Source: Sphagnum compactum
Lineage: Eukaryota; Bryophyta; Sphagnopsida; Sphagnales
Length of the DNA stretch: 64,000 bases
NCBI GenBank assembly: GCA_965153455.1
Contig: OZ234495.1
Span: forward strand, 19,464,875-19,528,874
Reading direction: 5' to 3'
Notes under the pieces: model-generated
Database searches by the model: none
The model's input: the letters and a program-made list of their open reading frames with translations, nothing else
Told to the model about the DNA's origin: nothing
Part shown: piece by piece, positions 11,201-22,141 of the stretch
How positions within the stretch are numbered: position 1 is the stretch's first letter
How the letters are laid out: each line of letters opens with the position of its first letter
Translations under genes and position numbers: made by a program

Positions 11201-12847
11201 ATCATAATTGCATTTGATGCAGACATTCAATTTTGGAACAAGAATAAGTCCATGGAGGGCTTGTCAGCTCGGTCTGTGGTTATCAACTTCTTCTGCCAAC
11301 TTATAGTGTTTCTGTACTTGCTGGACAATGACACCTCATGGATGATTATTTTGAGTGCTGGCATGGGCTGCTGTATTGAGTTTTGGAAGATTGGCAAGGC
11401 CATGCATATTGAGGTATTTTCTCTCAGATTCATGTTGCTTTTTGTGTATCTGGATTTTGGTGCCATGTCTTGCACACTTACCTGTAATCAGTTAAGAATC
11501 CTGTGTGTGAATGCCGCAGGTGGACCGGAGCAGGGGTTTTCCTCTCCTAAGGTTCAGGGATAGAGAATCTTATGGAGGAAATAAAACAAAGGAGTATGAT
11601 GATCTGGCAATGCGATATTTCTCCTATGTGTTATATCCTTTGGTAGCCGGTTTTGCCATCTATTCACTTATTTATGAACGACATAAGAGCTGGTACTCTT
11701 GGATTCTGTCATCACTCACAAGCTGTGTCTACACTTTCGGTAAGCACCTGGGCTCCTTTGTGTTCCATGGTTTCTTGTATTGATTTACATCAGTGGTCAT
11801 TTGATTACCTGCAGGTCATGTAGAGAATGAAATGTGGGTGGGTTTTTTAGACTTCATCATGTGAAGATGGTATGTGGAGAACTAGAGGATAAAACAATTC
11901 TTGTGTTGACTGTAGCTATGGTTTTGCCTGTGTATTTGGGGACAGGGTTCATCATGATGTGTCCACAGCTGTTCATTAACTACAAACTGAAATCAGTTGC
12001 TCATATGCCATGGCGCCAAATGACATACAAGTTCCTGAACACAATCATTGATGACCTGTTTGCATTTGTCATCAAGATGCCCACTCTTCGTCGCCTTTCT
12101 GTGTTCCGAGATGGTAAAAGCATCTTTATTTTCCTCAAATTTGCTTCTATGGCCTGTGGGTTGTGCAATTTTGTTCTTTACAACCTATGTCCAGGATGTC
12201 ATGGAAATTAATAGTGCAACACATTGGTATTTCTTCTGGCCCATGTTTCCTATATACAGATCTTTAGTACTGCAGACACACTGGCAAGAAGTGAGGTATA
12301 GATAAATGGTTTGCAGCTGAAAGTGGTTGCTCAAAAAAATATGGCCTCATTACATGTGCCCAATTTGAGCAGTAGACACCTATCCTGTGGGCTCCTTACC
12401 AAGTTTCAAGAGTTTATACGAATATGGCCCAATAGAGATGGAAGGTTGGGTCTTCTTGGGATGCAACCTGTTCATTGTATGATAGAGCACCAACCTTGGA
12501 CCTGAAATCTTTTGGATGTAATGAGTTCTATATTTTTGGTGCTTGCAGATTTGGTTTTTCTTGTCTATTTATACCAGAGATGGGTGTACCCAGTCGACAA
12601 GAAGCGTGTCAATGAGTTTGGGTTTGGAGGAACTGATGGGAAGAGTGAGGCAGATGCAAAGCTTCTGGAAGGGGAGGCAGAAAAGGGAGGAGATAAAGCA
12701 GGGGAAAGGAGAGAAGAGCACTTACAAGCAGGTATTACAGAGGAGAACATCAGCCGGAGAATCGCAGGAATGAAAGGTGATGAGGATAGTAGCTCTGTCA
12801 GATCTGGTAGTAGGATCCCTTCTAAAGATGATAAGAAGAGCTCATAG
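8206..12847 (+). CDS. CLPTM1-family multi-pass membrane protein, 12 exons
   Basis: Exons read as 8206-8421, 8610-8756, 9182-9296, 9774-9865, 10024-10127, 10376-10413, 10563-10798, 10974-11067, 11223-11413, 11520-11739, 11946-12113 and 12549-12847. All introns are GT-AG, phases agree, and the sum is 1920 nt (639 residues). The start is the first ATG, in good context (GAGATGGCG). The protein has a membrane segment near residues 30-49, a luminal-type domain (DIWLYISEDASF, FWKPNMTVNLVDDF, TGNYFPTVYFNEFW), then several membrane spans from about residue 320 (YLLAVTMAVSLLHTVFDFLA) and the family signatures FEG-type SMEGLSARSV, CPQLFINYKLKSVAHMPWR and IDDLFAFVIKMP. It ends in a charged Lys/Glu/Ser tail. 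Animal CLPTM1 is an ER protein that restrains receptor export, and its paralogue CLPTM1L is reported to scramble glucosaminyl-PI; the plant role is not established. Nothing in the frame is broken. Confidence 0.95.
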
Positions 12848-13524
12848 TAATTTGGGCTTTAGTTGATTTTTTTGTTTCTCCATATATCCTTGTTCTAGAT
12901 CATATCCACACGACATTACTAAATTCTTCACTTTACATGTCTCATGTAGAGTTCCCAAGTTATAAATGGGGCTGGAGATGAGATTACCTGCCCCATACAG
13001 AAGGTACATCATGTAGTTGACACTCATTTGTGAGCAGGTGAATAAAAATCTCAGTCATGTCCCAGGCTGGGCATGTGCCTGAAGAGAAACAGGTTCAGAT
13101 ATGTAGAGCAATATTAGTTTTTTGCTAACAATTCACTTTATTCTCAGAGAGCTACCATATTATTGCAAGCAGGGTCCTGAAGGCTGAAAATTCTTGTCTT
13201 GAGCTTTAGTGAGTCTGGTTGATTTGTTGACATGAGGACTGGTACCCATCTATGTTCCAGGGGTTCATCAAAATTCCTACCCTGACACCCTGTAAAGCCC
13301 CGTAGATGCCCAGAATATTTTTGCACTTCACATGGCAAAATCAGACTAATAGACAAACTAAATAACTAGACAATTGTAACTAGTCCAGATTATTGGTTTC
13401 AAATGTAACTTGACAATGTATTAAGCAAGGTGGGAATGACTACTTGTATTTCTGTCAATCCTTGCCTTTTAGATAAAATAAATGCACCTATAGAATGTCA
13501 GAGAGGTGTCTTTGTAGGCTTGGA
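12848..13524. other. 3' flank of the CLPTM1-family gene
   Basis: AT-rich non-coding DNA. An AATAAA-like stretch (GATAAAATAAATG) lies near 13474, too far away to assign with confidence as the polyadenylation site. No gene is seen. Confidence 0.5.
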
Positions 13525-13849
13525 TTTTCGCAATGGAATATGTGGATGACTTCATTTTGTTCAACCATATTATGAGAAAAACATACTCCATCACTTGGAG
13601 GATATGTTTAAAGGTCTACAACATATCAATTAAAGTTACATCTTTAAAAATGTTTATTTCTAGTTTACATCACCTAATCATATTTTGGCCACATGATCCA
13701 CAAAGGTTTGGGTGTTTAGAAGGGCAAAGTGAACAACATCGTCTCCCAATTGTTAAGATCAACACATTAGGTGCCGATTGAATGTTAGCCAACTATTATT
13801 GATGGATTTGTCAAGGATTTTAGTGGAAGAGTGAAGACTATGATAGAAT
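13525..13849 (+). pseudogene. Old gypsy RT fragment, left half of an interrupted copy
   Basis: Short stretches in changing frames resemble a gypsy RT: MEYVDDFILFN (13533 onward), then FxGHMIHKG (about 13685), then DGFVKDFSGRVKTMIEL ending at the LTR of the inserted element at 13849. Stops and frameshifts are common, so this copy is long dead. The next residues of the family (LLK and onward) are found at 22142 and beyond, on the far side of the 8.3 kb insertion. Confidence 0.7.
13845..13849 (+). repeat. Target-site duplication, left copy (AGAAT)
   Basis: AGAAT precedes the 5' LTR and AGAATT follows the 3' LTR at 22137. The duplicated bases fall inside an old RT codon series (ATG ATA GAA TTA), so the uninterrupted target can be read across both flanks. 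The exact register (AGAAT, GAAT or GAATT) is ambiguous because the LTR also begins with T. Confidence 0.75.
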
Positions 13850-14786
13850 TGTAACCCTAAATTACGTTACTTCAACTTCTAAACGTCACTGATCAGGGAA
13901 GTTAAGTTGTGTGTTAATTGAGCCGTTTTGTTTTTGTGGCGGCTGCCTTTACTTCTGCATGGGAAGCCTTGTTGGTTTGGGGGTGAGGTGTTGGATTGAG
14001 AGATTTTGCAGGACGTCTGCACTGAATGGGTATGGAGGCTGAATGGCGGCTCCGAATTATGACGAAGGTCGGTGCTGAGATGGTGGGAAAGTGACGGTTG
14101 GATGCGAGGCTTCGGAGGGAAGCTTACGGACTTCTGGGAGGTTTTTGTGTGATTCGAGTGGTGTGAAGGGGGACTTTTTTTTGTTGGAGTTTTGTGTGGA
14201 GTTCGGAGGAGAACAGACAGGTCCTTAGAGTAGAAGGAGAAAAAGATCAAGAGATGAGAATTAGAGTAGGAGAGAACTCTGGGAATCGGATCTTTAGGAG
14301 ACAGTAAGGTAGAACCGAGGTGTTAGAATGGAGATGGTGATTATGGAAGATCTGTAGTTGAGCGACCTAGACTGAATGCCGAATGTGTTCCGCTGCGCCT
14401 GGTTGTTTAGTCAGGTCATTGCTGTAGAAATCTTGGGGAAGAGAGAAAGTTTGCACGATGACTGTGAAGTCTGGTGTTTTGGTGAACTCGGATGAGCAGG
14501 GCGCTTGTGCTCTCGGAGTGCAAATGATCTGTATATGCAACATGAAAATGTTTTTCGGCTGATCGGTGTGTGTGTTCGAGTGAAAGGAGGCAGGAACTAG
14601 AGGTGTGTCAGTGTTGTTCTGTTGCTGTGAGTGATGTGTTTTCAATTCGTAGTATGCAGATACAGGAGTCAATCGATAGACCAAGTGTCAAATGAGGATG
14701 GAGGTCTGTATGCAGTATGGTGGATCAGAATCAGGTTGAATGCCAGGGGTTCGATGGTTCTGTGTGTAGGTAGGACCCCTCCTTTT
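13850..14786 (+). repeat. 5' LTR
   Basis: It begins TGTAACCCTAAATTACG and is shared base for base with 21188 onward. Compared with the 3' LTR it lacks one copy of a 5-bp TTTAC duplication near 13950 and differs at scattered single bases. The right limit is set by the start of the primer binding site at 14787. Confidence 0.92.
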
Positions 14787-14804
14787 TGGTATCAGAGCCA
14801 GGTT
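14787..14804 (+). other. Primer binding site, initiator-Met tRNA
   Basis: TGGTATCAGAGCCAGGTT matches the classical plant iMet primer binding site and lies directly against the LTR. It marks the start of minus-strand synthesis. Confidence 0.93.
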
Positions 14805-14864
14805 GTGATGTTAGAGAGCTTGGTAATGCTGATAGATGTATGAAACGGGTGGACACCGGGAGTC

Positions 14865-15522
14865 ATGTCTTCATCGAGTGGTGAGGAAGTCCCTGTGCAG
14901 CTAGTAACCCAGGAGAGTCGTGAGTTGAACATTGTTCGTAGATTTGATTACTACACTATCCAGAACGGCCCGCAAAAAGGGGCGGCGATTCTACGTTTCT
15001 TAGGATTTGGTGTTGTGAGTTTAGTGGGGATAGATCCCGACGCAGCTAGAGTAGGGGACATCGCTGTTGAGATAACTCACAGTGGGTTCTACACAAGAGC
15101 CCGAGTTTGGCTGAAGGTCACCAATGGAGCAAGGGCCTGGGCTTGCACATCAGAACTACAGGAGAGCTTCTTCTACACCTCCTACCTTGCGTAGGGTGGC
15201 TCTTGCGTTTTCAGAGAGACAAAGTGCGATTCCAAGACTTGGGGACATCTGGGTGCCAAAGTCTGCAATATCACCGAACCATTTCGTGCGACTGTTTATA
15301 CCTGAAATAGAGGACTTATTTCAAGTGGAAGATCGATTGATTCGAGTGGAGCACAGTGGCCACAGGTCACGTCTCGTTAGCTGGAGAATTTGGCGGACCC
15401 AAGAAGGGGAGTGGAAATTCCAGCAGGAGTTGACCGACGAACAGAAATTTTCTACTGTTCCAGCTGTTTTCCCACCATTGAAGCCAATCTATGAAGGAGT
15501 ACAGGCTGAGTTCGATCTGTGA
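14865..15522 (+). pseudogene. Extra reading frame between primer site and gag
   Basis: An ATG at 14865 (MSSSSGEEVPVQLVTQESRE) opens a frame to 15194. An overlapping frame shifted by one base carries on from about 15124 to a TGA at 15520-15522. Each half has normal amino-acid composition and the amino-acid content suggests one former protein of roughly 215 residues with a single frameshift near 15170. Features seen: a Tyr-rich stretch FDYYTIQNGPQKGAAILRFL, and in the second half LVSWRIWRTQEGEWKFQQEL. No zinc knuckle, protease motif or membrane segment is present. I do not recognise it. It lies where most Ty3/gypsy elements have only leader, in the same orientation as gag. It may be an element-specific accessory frame or a captured host segment. 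Confidence 0.55.
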
Positions 15523-15782
15523 ATTGGGGCGGCTGTCGTTTTTGTTCCGAAGGCTAGAACTCAACCACCGGAAATAAAATTCCGATTTGCTTTTGCATCT
15601 ATTTCCTTTTGTTTCTGAAAAGCTGTGTATGAGGGAGCTTAGTCAGGATTTAGTGTCTAGTTCGACGTCTGTTTTTGGGAAGTCAGAGTCAAGCAGTTTT
15701 TGAGTTTGTACATTTTTGTCTGAAGACTTTGTATCTGTAAGCAATTGTACAATTTTCTCTGTCATCATTACGCATCTGCAGA

Positions 15783-17000
15783 ATGACTAGTCCACAGGGC
15801 ATGGACGAGCTGTTCTGGGGGCGCGAGCACGAAGACGTCAGTGATTGGGCTGAAAGGCTCACCATGGCTGCTGAGGTGCGAGACCTCAATGCGGACAAGC
15901 TTTTTAAGATTGCTAAGCTCAACTTGAGAGGACGGGCCCGTGAATGGTTCAGGAAGCTGCAGCCGGTGTCGGCCGATTGGCTTGAGCTGAGAACACAGAT
16001 TTTGCAGAAGTATGGCAATGTGGACACTGATGACATTCGAATGAAGCTCGATGTCATCAAGCAGGAGCCCAAGGAACGGGTGCAGAAATATTTTGAGCGA
16101 TTGGATAAATTATTTCAGCAGGGGAAAATCCCCGATGCTGAACAGAGGAGGTGATTTCTGGGTAAGTTGAGACCAGAAATTAGGAAAATATGTGTTGTTA
16201 GGGCCTACGCTGACATAGAAGAAATGGTGGGTGCTGCCACAGAACTCGAAAGGGTGCTGGGTGAGCTCGGCGAAACTCCATTCGAACCTCTTAAGGAAGA
16301 GCAGGAGGAAGGAGTTGCAGAGACAATGATGGAGAAGCAAGTCAATGCTTTCAATGATACGCTTATCAATTTCATGAAGGGGAATGTGTCTAAAACCGTC
16401 GCATCATCCTCTTCTAGCATGTCTGCAGTGTGTCAAATTTGCAAAGGAAGAGACCACACCGCCATAGCATGTCCGAGGCTTAATGAACGCCGGCCCAAAT
16501 GTGCCAAATGTGGGATGCCGCATAGGACAGAGAATTGTGGTGTGAAGTGTTCTTTCTGTGCAGGGTTAGGGCACTCAGAAGACAGATGTTGGAAGAAGCC
16601 AAGGGATGGGAAGACGCACCCTGGATTAGCTAACTTCCTAGAGGTAATGCTGGATGATGAGGAAGCGACTCTGCACCAGCTTAACAAGCTGTGTGGGGGT
16701 GAGAACTTGTTTTCCTACACTCGGGTACCAAGAAGAAGAATGCCTGTGGAGGTGACGCCAGCAGCGTCGGGACTAACTCCTGATTCTACAATCGAAGGAG
16801 CAGGAGGAAATCAGGAGGAGTCTGTCAGATCGAAGATTCTGTCCCATTTTATTAAAGGGAAGATATCACTGACGCCAATGGAGACAGTGATGATGATACC
16901 AGGAGCACCTGGAGAATCTGGTGAAGGTAACTCGGAAGAAGAAAGATGCGGAGGCTGCAACCACTCAAGTATCGATGGTTTCAGCCGTCCCGACACTTAG
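15783..17000 (+). pseudogene. gag: gag with three CCHC-like zinc knuckles, one in-frame stop
   Basis: The frame starts at ATG 15783 (MTSPQGMDELFWGREHEDVS) and has the usual retrotransposon gag helical region (LNLRGRAREWFRKLQPVSAD). A TGA at 16152-16154 follows AEQRR; the same frame resumes at once (FLGKLRPEIRKICVVRAYAD) and runs to TAG at 16998-17000. Arg (CGA) would fit the family pattern at the stop, so a C-to-T change at a CpG is plausible. Three knuckles of the form C-x2-C-x3/4-H-x4-C lie at about 16430-16590. Gag packages the RNA into particles and binds nucleic acid through these knuckles. The end overlaps pol by about 100 nt in another frame. Readthrough of TGA cannot be excluded. Confidence 0.9.
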
Positions 17001-20000
17001 ACGTGTGTGTATCAGCAAAACACACAGGAGCAAAACGCTCCACCTTTCGGTCGAGGTGAACCAGTGTTTAATTGAAGGACTGGTGGATACTGGAGCATCC
17101 ATGTCAGTTATGGCAACAGCGGTAGTTCGAGAGCTGGGTCTAATGCATCTAGTGTCTGGCTCAGAGACATACAAGACAGCCTCAGGTGTCATTACACAGG
17201 CACTTGGCCGAATTAGTGAGGTGCCAATTAAAGTCGGCGGAGTGCAATGCAGTATGACCTTCATGGTCGTGGACATGGATAGCTATGACGTTTTGCTTGG
17301 ACTTGATCTGTTGATCAAGATTGGTGCAATAGTTGATGTTGAGCAAGGATTGATCCAAGTCAGACGTGGTCCCGAGACTGATGTGGAAATCCTACCACTG
17401 ACCATGGTGAATTTGATTCAATGGGCAGACTCGAGGACGGATGGCCGCGATAAGGATGGTGCTCACGAACGTGCACCTGGAAACTTGGATGCAATGGATG
17501 GATCATCATCTTTGTCTCAGCAGGCCACTAGAGAACAAGTAATTGAACTAGATTCTGAATCTGATTCTGACTCAAGCCGAGACTCCGATAACGGGACACA
17601 GCCAGTGGGTCATGAGGAGGGTGAATCTGAGTTCGGGGACACCGATCTTGAGAATTTGGTGTTGTTAGAAGGAGCACAGCAGATTCTGCAACTGACAATG
17701 CAGAATAAGGCGGACGATTTATTGAAGGAGGAGCTTACTGATGCTAATGACTATGCCGACTGGATCCAATGGGCTGCTGATGAGGAGGAACGCATGCAGA
17801 GCCTCTCGGAAGTAGCAAATGCAGTCCAAGAAGCTGTACTATTGCAGATTCAACAAATGGAGCTCGTTGACTCGGACGACTGTGTCAAGGAGCGGATCAT
17901 GAAGAACCCCAAGGAGGATACACGGTGGGGCGAGATTTGTCAGAAGATTCGAATTTATCAGCACCTGGACAAAGGGATGGAACGACAGCTGTGGAAAATC
18001 CTAGAGCAGTATCAAGATGTATTCGCCTGGAACAAAGGGGAGCTCGGATGTTGCACAGTTGGGGAGCATCTGATCGACACACAAGGGTTCCCACCTTGTA
18101 AGGTAGCCCCTGGTCGATTGTCATATTGGGAGGAGACCGAGGTAAACAGGCAGATTAAAGTGTTGGTTGAGTTGGGCAAGATGAGGCCGAGCAACTCAGC
18201 ATACGCATGCCGGGTGACTCTACCTGTCAAGAAGGATGGAAGCAGGCGATTCTGTGGGGACTACAGACCCCTCAACTTACAAACTCGGAGGGATTCATTC
18301 CCTATGCCCCTAGTTGAAGATGTGATATCTCAATTGGGGAAGTCAGCATGGTTCACTACAATGGATCTACAATCGGGATTCTGGCAGATTAGGATGGCTC
18401 CTGAGGACATGGAAAAGACAGCGCTTGTTACCAAGAGTGGTCTGTTTGAGTGGACTGTCATGCCATTCGGACTCAAAAACGCAACGAGTACCTTTACGCG
18501 AACCATGATCGAAGTCTTCAAGGATTTGGGAAACTCATTCCTGAAAATTTTCGTTGATGACCTCAATGTACACAGTGAAGAATGGCAGGATCATCTTCAG
18601 CATCTGGAAGCTGTACTCTCCCGACTAAGGGAAGTGAACTTGAAATTGAACCCGAGCAAGTGCTATTTTGCTGCAGGAAGTGTTGTTTTCTTAGGACATG
18701 AAGTCAGCAAGGAAGGGACTAGGCTTGACCCTAGTAAGATCGATGCAGTACGGGGATTTCTTGCGCCTACAGCAGTCGTCAATGTCAGATCCTTCCTAGG
18801 ACTGACAGGGTACTACCGCAGATATATTAAGGGATATTCGAAACTGGCAGGTCCTTTGTTTGAACTCACTAAGAAGGATGTGGTTTTTGTCTGGAACCAG
18901 GACTACCAGAGGGTGTTTGACGCTTTGAAGCAGGCATTGATAAGAGCTCCAATTCTGGTGAGGCCCAATTTCAAGGAGCCCTTCTTCCTAGATGTGGATT
19001 GGTCTACCAAGGGAGTTGGTGCTATCCTGTCGCAGAAAGAGGGTAGGTTCGAGAGGGTCATAACCTACGCCAGCAAAGCATTGACGGTGGCCCAAAGGAA
19101 GTTTCACCCGATGGAAGGAGAGTGCTATGCTTTGATCTGGGGAATTTTACACTTCAGACAGTACTTGCGACCTGTTGCAGGACTACAGCTTCAAGATAGT
19201 CCACAGACCAGGAGTGAGGCATGCGAATGCTGATGCCCTGAGTCGGAATCCAGTGGGGCAAGCTCTGGATGATGAGGATTTCCATCAAGAAATCAAGGAT
19301 GATCCGCACACACAGCATGGAGTGGTCGAGATGGCTGAGAAGGTATTGTCTGTTCGGCCTAGTCAGCATGTGGAGTGGCATGGGAACAGGAGGCAGGTGA
19401 GGAAACACGCTGAGCATCACGGGTGTCGTCCCGGGATCAAACATTGGCACAACTCGGATCCCCACCACCTGTTTATGATTGACTTGGTGACTGCAACTGA
19501 TTCAGGGGAGGAGACGCCCCCAAGTGCAGAACGGTTAGATGTATCTGAGGATGAAGACCTGGAGGTTGATCAGGGTAAGCTGAAACATGGGAAGGACCAG
19601 GTCAGGTATTATAATAGGAGACAGCAGCTAGAGCTGGTTCTAGCTGCTCAAGGAATGTCTGAGGTCGGAAGTCACGAAATCGACTTAACCATTGTGGATG
19701 GAGCAGACAAGAGTGGAGGTGAGATGAAGGATCCTGACATCTGGCAGGATACGACTTGCTTGGTACTCCTGAAAGAAGGAGTGTTGCCAGAGTTGATTGA
19801 GCTTGAAGAGAGCAAGAGGGTGAGAAAAAGGGCAGCCAACTACTGTTGGAAAGAGCAGAAGCTTTTCTTCAAGAATCTGTATGTGCCCAGACCTGAGGAG
19901 AGGAGATCACTGGTAACACAGATGCATGAGGATCTGGGACATTCGGGCAAACAGAGGCTTTTGTCCGAGATCTGTCGAAGGTATTTCTGGCACTGTCGGA

Positions 20001-21142
20001 CCGAGGACGTCAAATCAGTGGTCAGGAGTTGCCATCAATGTCAGCTGGTCAAAAGTGAAGGAAGCGTCCGATCCGGGGATGAGAGGCTCAAGAGCATCCC
20101 TGTCTGTGATTTGTTTTATAGAGTAGCGATGGACACTGCAGGGCCGCTGCCTGAGACCAAGGCAGGAAACAAGTATATCCTTGTGGCCATCGACCATTAC
20201 TCCAAATGGTGTGAAGCCAAGGCTGTGGCGGATCATGGTGCTAGAACGGCAGCTAAGTTCCTAGAGGACGATTTGATCTGTAGATATGGGGAGCCCAGTT
20301 TCATACTTACTGACAATGGAGGTGAGTGGGGTGCAGAGTTTGAAGCCATGTGCAAGGACTATGCTATTCAACATCAGTGCACTGCACCACAATGGCCCCA
20401 GTGCAATGGGATGGCAGAACGCATGATTAAGACCATCAAGCATGGTATCACTGTGCTGGCCACGAATCCTGCAAATGTAGACTGCTGGGATGAGCACCTG
20501 GCCAAGGTCCTGTTTGGGTACAGGTGTGGGGTCCAAGCGAGTACAAAATTCTCGCCGTTCATGGTTCTGATTGGTCGGTCACCACGTCTTAGAGTTGACA
20601 ACTATCTGAGTGCGCTGACTGGTGTCATTGATGATGGAAATGATGTTGAGCAGATTACAGCACAGTTCCTGGAGAAAGTGAAGCTCATAGCGAGCATACA
20701 TGAGAGCGTCTTGCTCAATGTAGAGCAAGCACAGAAGAAACAAAGAAGTACATACGCCAGCAGGAAAGGCAAGCACCTGTTTGAAGGCCTTGTCACTAGG
20801 TTACCTATAGGTTAAAGTATAGGTAAATAGGTGGAGCATAGGTATGGTATGTATAAATAAATACACCTACATATAAGCTACTTGTATTTAGGTTATTTAG
20901 TCACATATTTACATTACATAAGTTAAATGCAGGAGAGACCATGGTAAAAATGAAAAGACCAGGTAAAAAGCGCTCTGGCCGCGAGCTGGGAAGGCCCGTA
21001 CCAGTTTGTTGGGCATGTGGATGGAAAAGGCAACTATGACTTTGAAGAAGGTTGTCGTCTATGTATTGTCCAGGACGCTGATGGGCGTCAATGGGAGAAA
21101 TCTCGGAGGGATCTACAGATTTACCATGTGCAACCTAATTAA
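16897..21142 (+). pseudogene. pol: pol: protease, RT, damaged RNase H, integrase with insertion
   Basis: The pol frame opens at 16897 after a TGA and is +1 relative to gag; it has no early ATG (first at 16975). Protease: VDTGASMSV with Asp 17086. An acidic linker follows (DSESDSDSSRDSD). RT: FTTMDLQSGFWQI, MPFGLKNA and FVDD (18550-18561), all catalytic Asp present. RNase H keeps LDVDWSTKGVGAILSQ but is cut near 19170: about 40 residues, including the TDH motif, are missing and the frame shifts. Integrase continues to HxxxH/CxxC (19922-20045), Asp 20132, Asp 20312 and Glu 20417, with 34 residues between the last two. The C-terminal module is split by extra DNA at 20792-20928 and frameshifted near 20985; the last residues read QIYHVQPN before TAA at 21140-21142. 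The copy cannot make a complete polyprotein. Confidence 0.92.
20792..20928 (+). repeat. 137-bp AT-rich insertion inside integrase
   Basis: The codons GGC CTT before and GCA GGA GAG after join in frame when this stretch is skipped, so it is extra DNA. It is rich in AGGTTA/TAGGTA and begins GTCACTAGGTTACCT; GTCACATATT occurs near its end. A weak inverted match exists between the start and TATTTAGGTTATTTAGTCAC at 20886-20905. Its word content matches the CTAGG-type repeats elsewhere in the window. Confidence 0.8.
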
Positions 21143-21167
21143 ACAGAGCTGAGGGACTCAGCTTTTT

Positions 21168-21187
21168 AAGGAGGGAGGGGTCACATA
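21168..21187 (+). other. Polypurine tract and LTR junction
   Basis: AAGGAGGGAGGGG (21168-21180) is followed by TCACATA and then the 3' LTR start at 21188. It would prime plus-strand synthesis. Confidence 0.85.
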
Positions 21188-22136
21188 TGTAACCCTAAAT
21201 TACGTTACTTCAACTTCTAAACGTCACTGATCAGGGAAGTTAAGTTGTGTGTTAATTGAGCCGTTTGTTTCTGTGGCGGCTACCTTTACTTTACTTCTGC
21301 ATGGGAAGCCTTGTTGGTTTGGGGGTGAGGTGTTGGACTGAGAGATTTTGCAGGACGGCTGCACTGAATGGGTATGGAGGCTGAATGGCGGCTCCGAATT
21401 ATGACGAAGGTCGGTGCTGAGATGGTGGGAAAGTGACGGTTGGATGCGAGGCTTCGGAGGGAAGCTTACGGACTTCTGGGAGGTTTTTATGTGATTCGAG
21501 TGGTGTGAAGGGGGACTTGTTTTTTTTTGGAGTTTTGTGTGGAGTTCGGAGGAGAACAGACAGGTCCTTAGAGTAGAAGGAGAAAAAGATCAAGAGATGA
21601 GAATTAGAGTAGGAGAGAACTCTGGGAATCGGATCTTTAGGAGACAGTAAGGTAGAACCGAGGTGTTAGAATGGAGATGGTGATTATGGAAGATCTGTAG
21701 TTGAGCGACCTAGACTGAATGCCGAATGTGTTCCGCTGCGCCTGGTGGTTTAGTCAGGTCGTTGCTGTAGAAATCTTGGGGAAGAGAGAAAGTTTGCACG
21801 ATGACTGTGAAGTCTGGTGTTTTGGTGAACTCGGATGAGCAGGGCGCTTGTGCTCTCGGAGTGCAAATGATCTGTATATGCAACATGAAAATGTTTTTCG
21901 GCTGATCGGTGTGTGTGTTCGAGTGAAAGGAGGCAGGAACTAGAGGTGTGTCAGTGTTGTTCTGTTGCTGTGAGTGATGTGTTTTCAATTCGTAGTATGC
22001 AGATACAGGAGTCAATCGACAGACCAAGTGTCAAATGAGGATGGAGGTCTGTATGCAGTATGGTGGATCAGAATCAGGTTGAGTGCCAGGGGTTCGATGG
22101 TTCTGTGTGTAGGTAGGACCCCTCCTTTTTGGTCAC
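21188..22136 (+). repeat. 3' LTR
   Basis: It matches 13850-14786 nearly throughout. It carries a 5-bp tandem duplication (CTTTACTTTACTTC) absent from the 5' copy. After the shared CCTTTTT it continues GGTCAC before the target duplication, resembling the first bases of the primer binding site (TGGTATC); see findings. Confidence 0.9.
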
Positions 22137-22141
22137 AGAAT
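22137..22141 (+). repeat. Target-site duplication, right copy (AGAAT)
   Basis: AGAATT after the 3' LTR repeats AGAATT before the 5' LTR (13845-13850). The flanking target then continues ACTTAAGATT. Confidence 0.75.

Larger units (their letters stand above)
13850..22136 (+). mobile_element. Nearly complete Ty3/gypsy element with almost identical LTRs
   Basis: LTRs (13850-14786 and 21188 to about 22130) frame an initiator-Met primer binding site, an extra reading frame, gag with three zinc knuckles, protease, RT, a damaged RNase H, integrase, and a polypurine tract. By eye the LTRs differ by about a dozen substitutions and a few small indels over about 940 bp, so insertion should be recent. 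The coding part nevertheless carries a stop in gag, a deletion in RNase H, a 137-bp insertion and a frameshift in the integrase end, and a frame change in the extra frame. It inserted into an older gypsy fragment. Confidence 0.95.

Noticed and set aside
11834-12211. 125-codon frame with a start at 11834
   Set aside because: Most of it reads intron sequence into exon 11; the exon itself (11946-12113) is accounted for in the spliced gene.
13850-13862. Telo-box-like AACCCTAAA at the start of both LTRs
   Set aside because: It is part of the TGTAACCC-type LTR terminus common to many gypsy elements, not evidence of telomeric sequence or a promoter box.
14367-14684. Minus-strand frames repeated at 14367-14684 and 21710-22027
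   Set aside because: They are identical only because they lie in the two LTRs.
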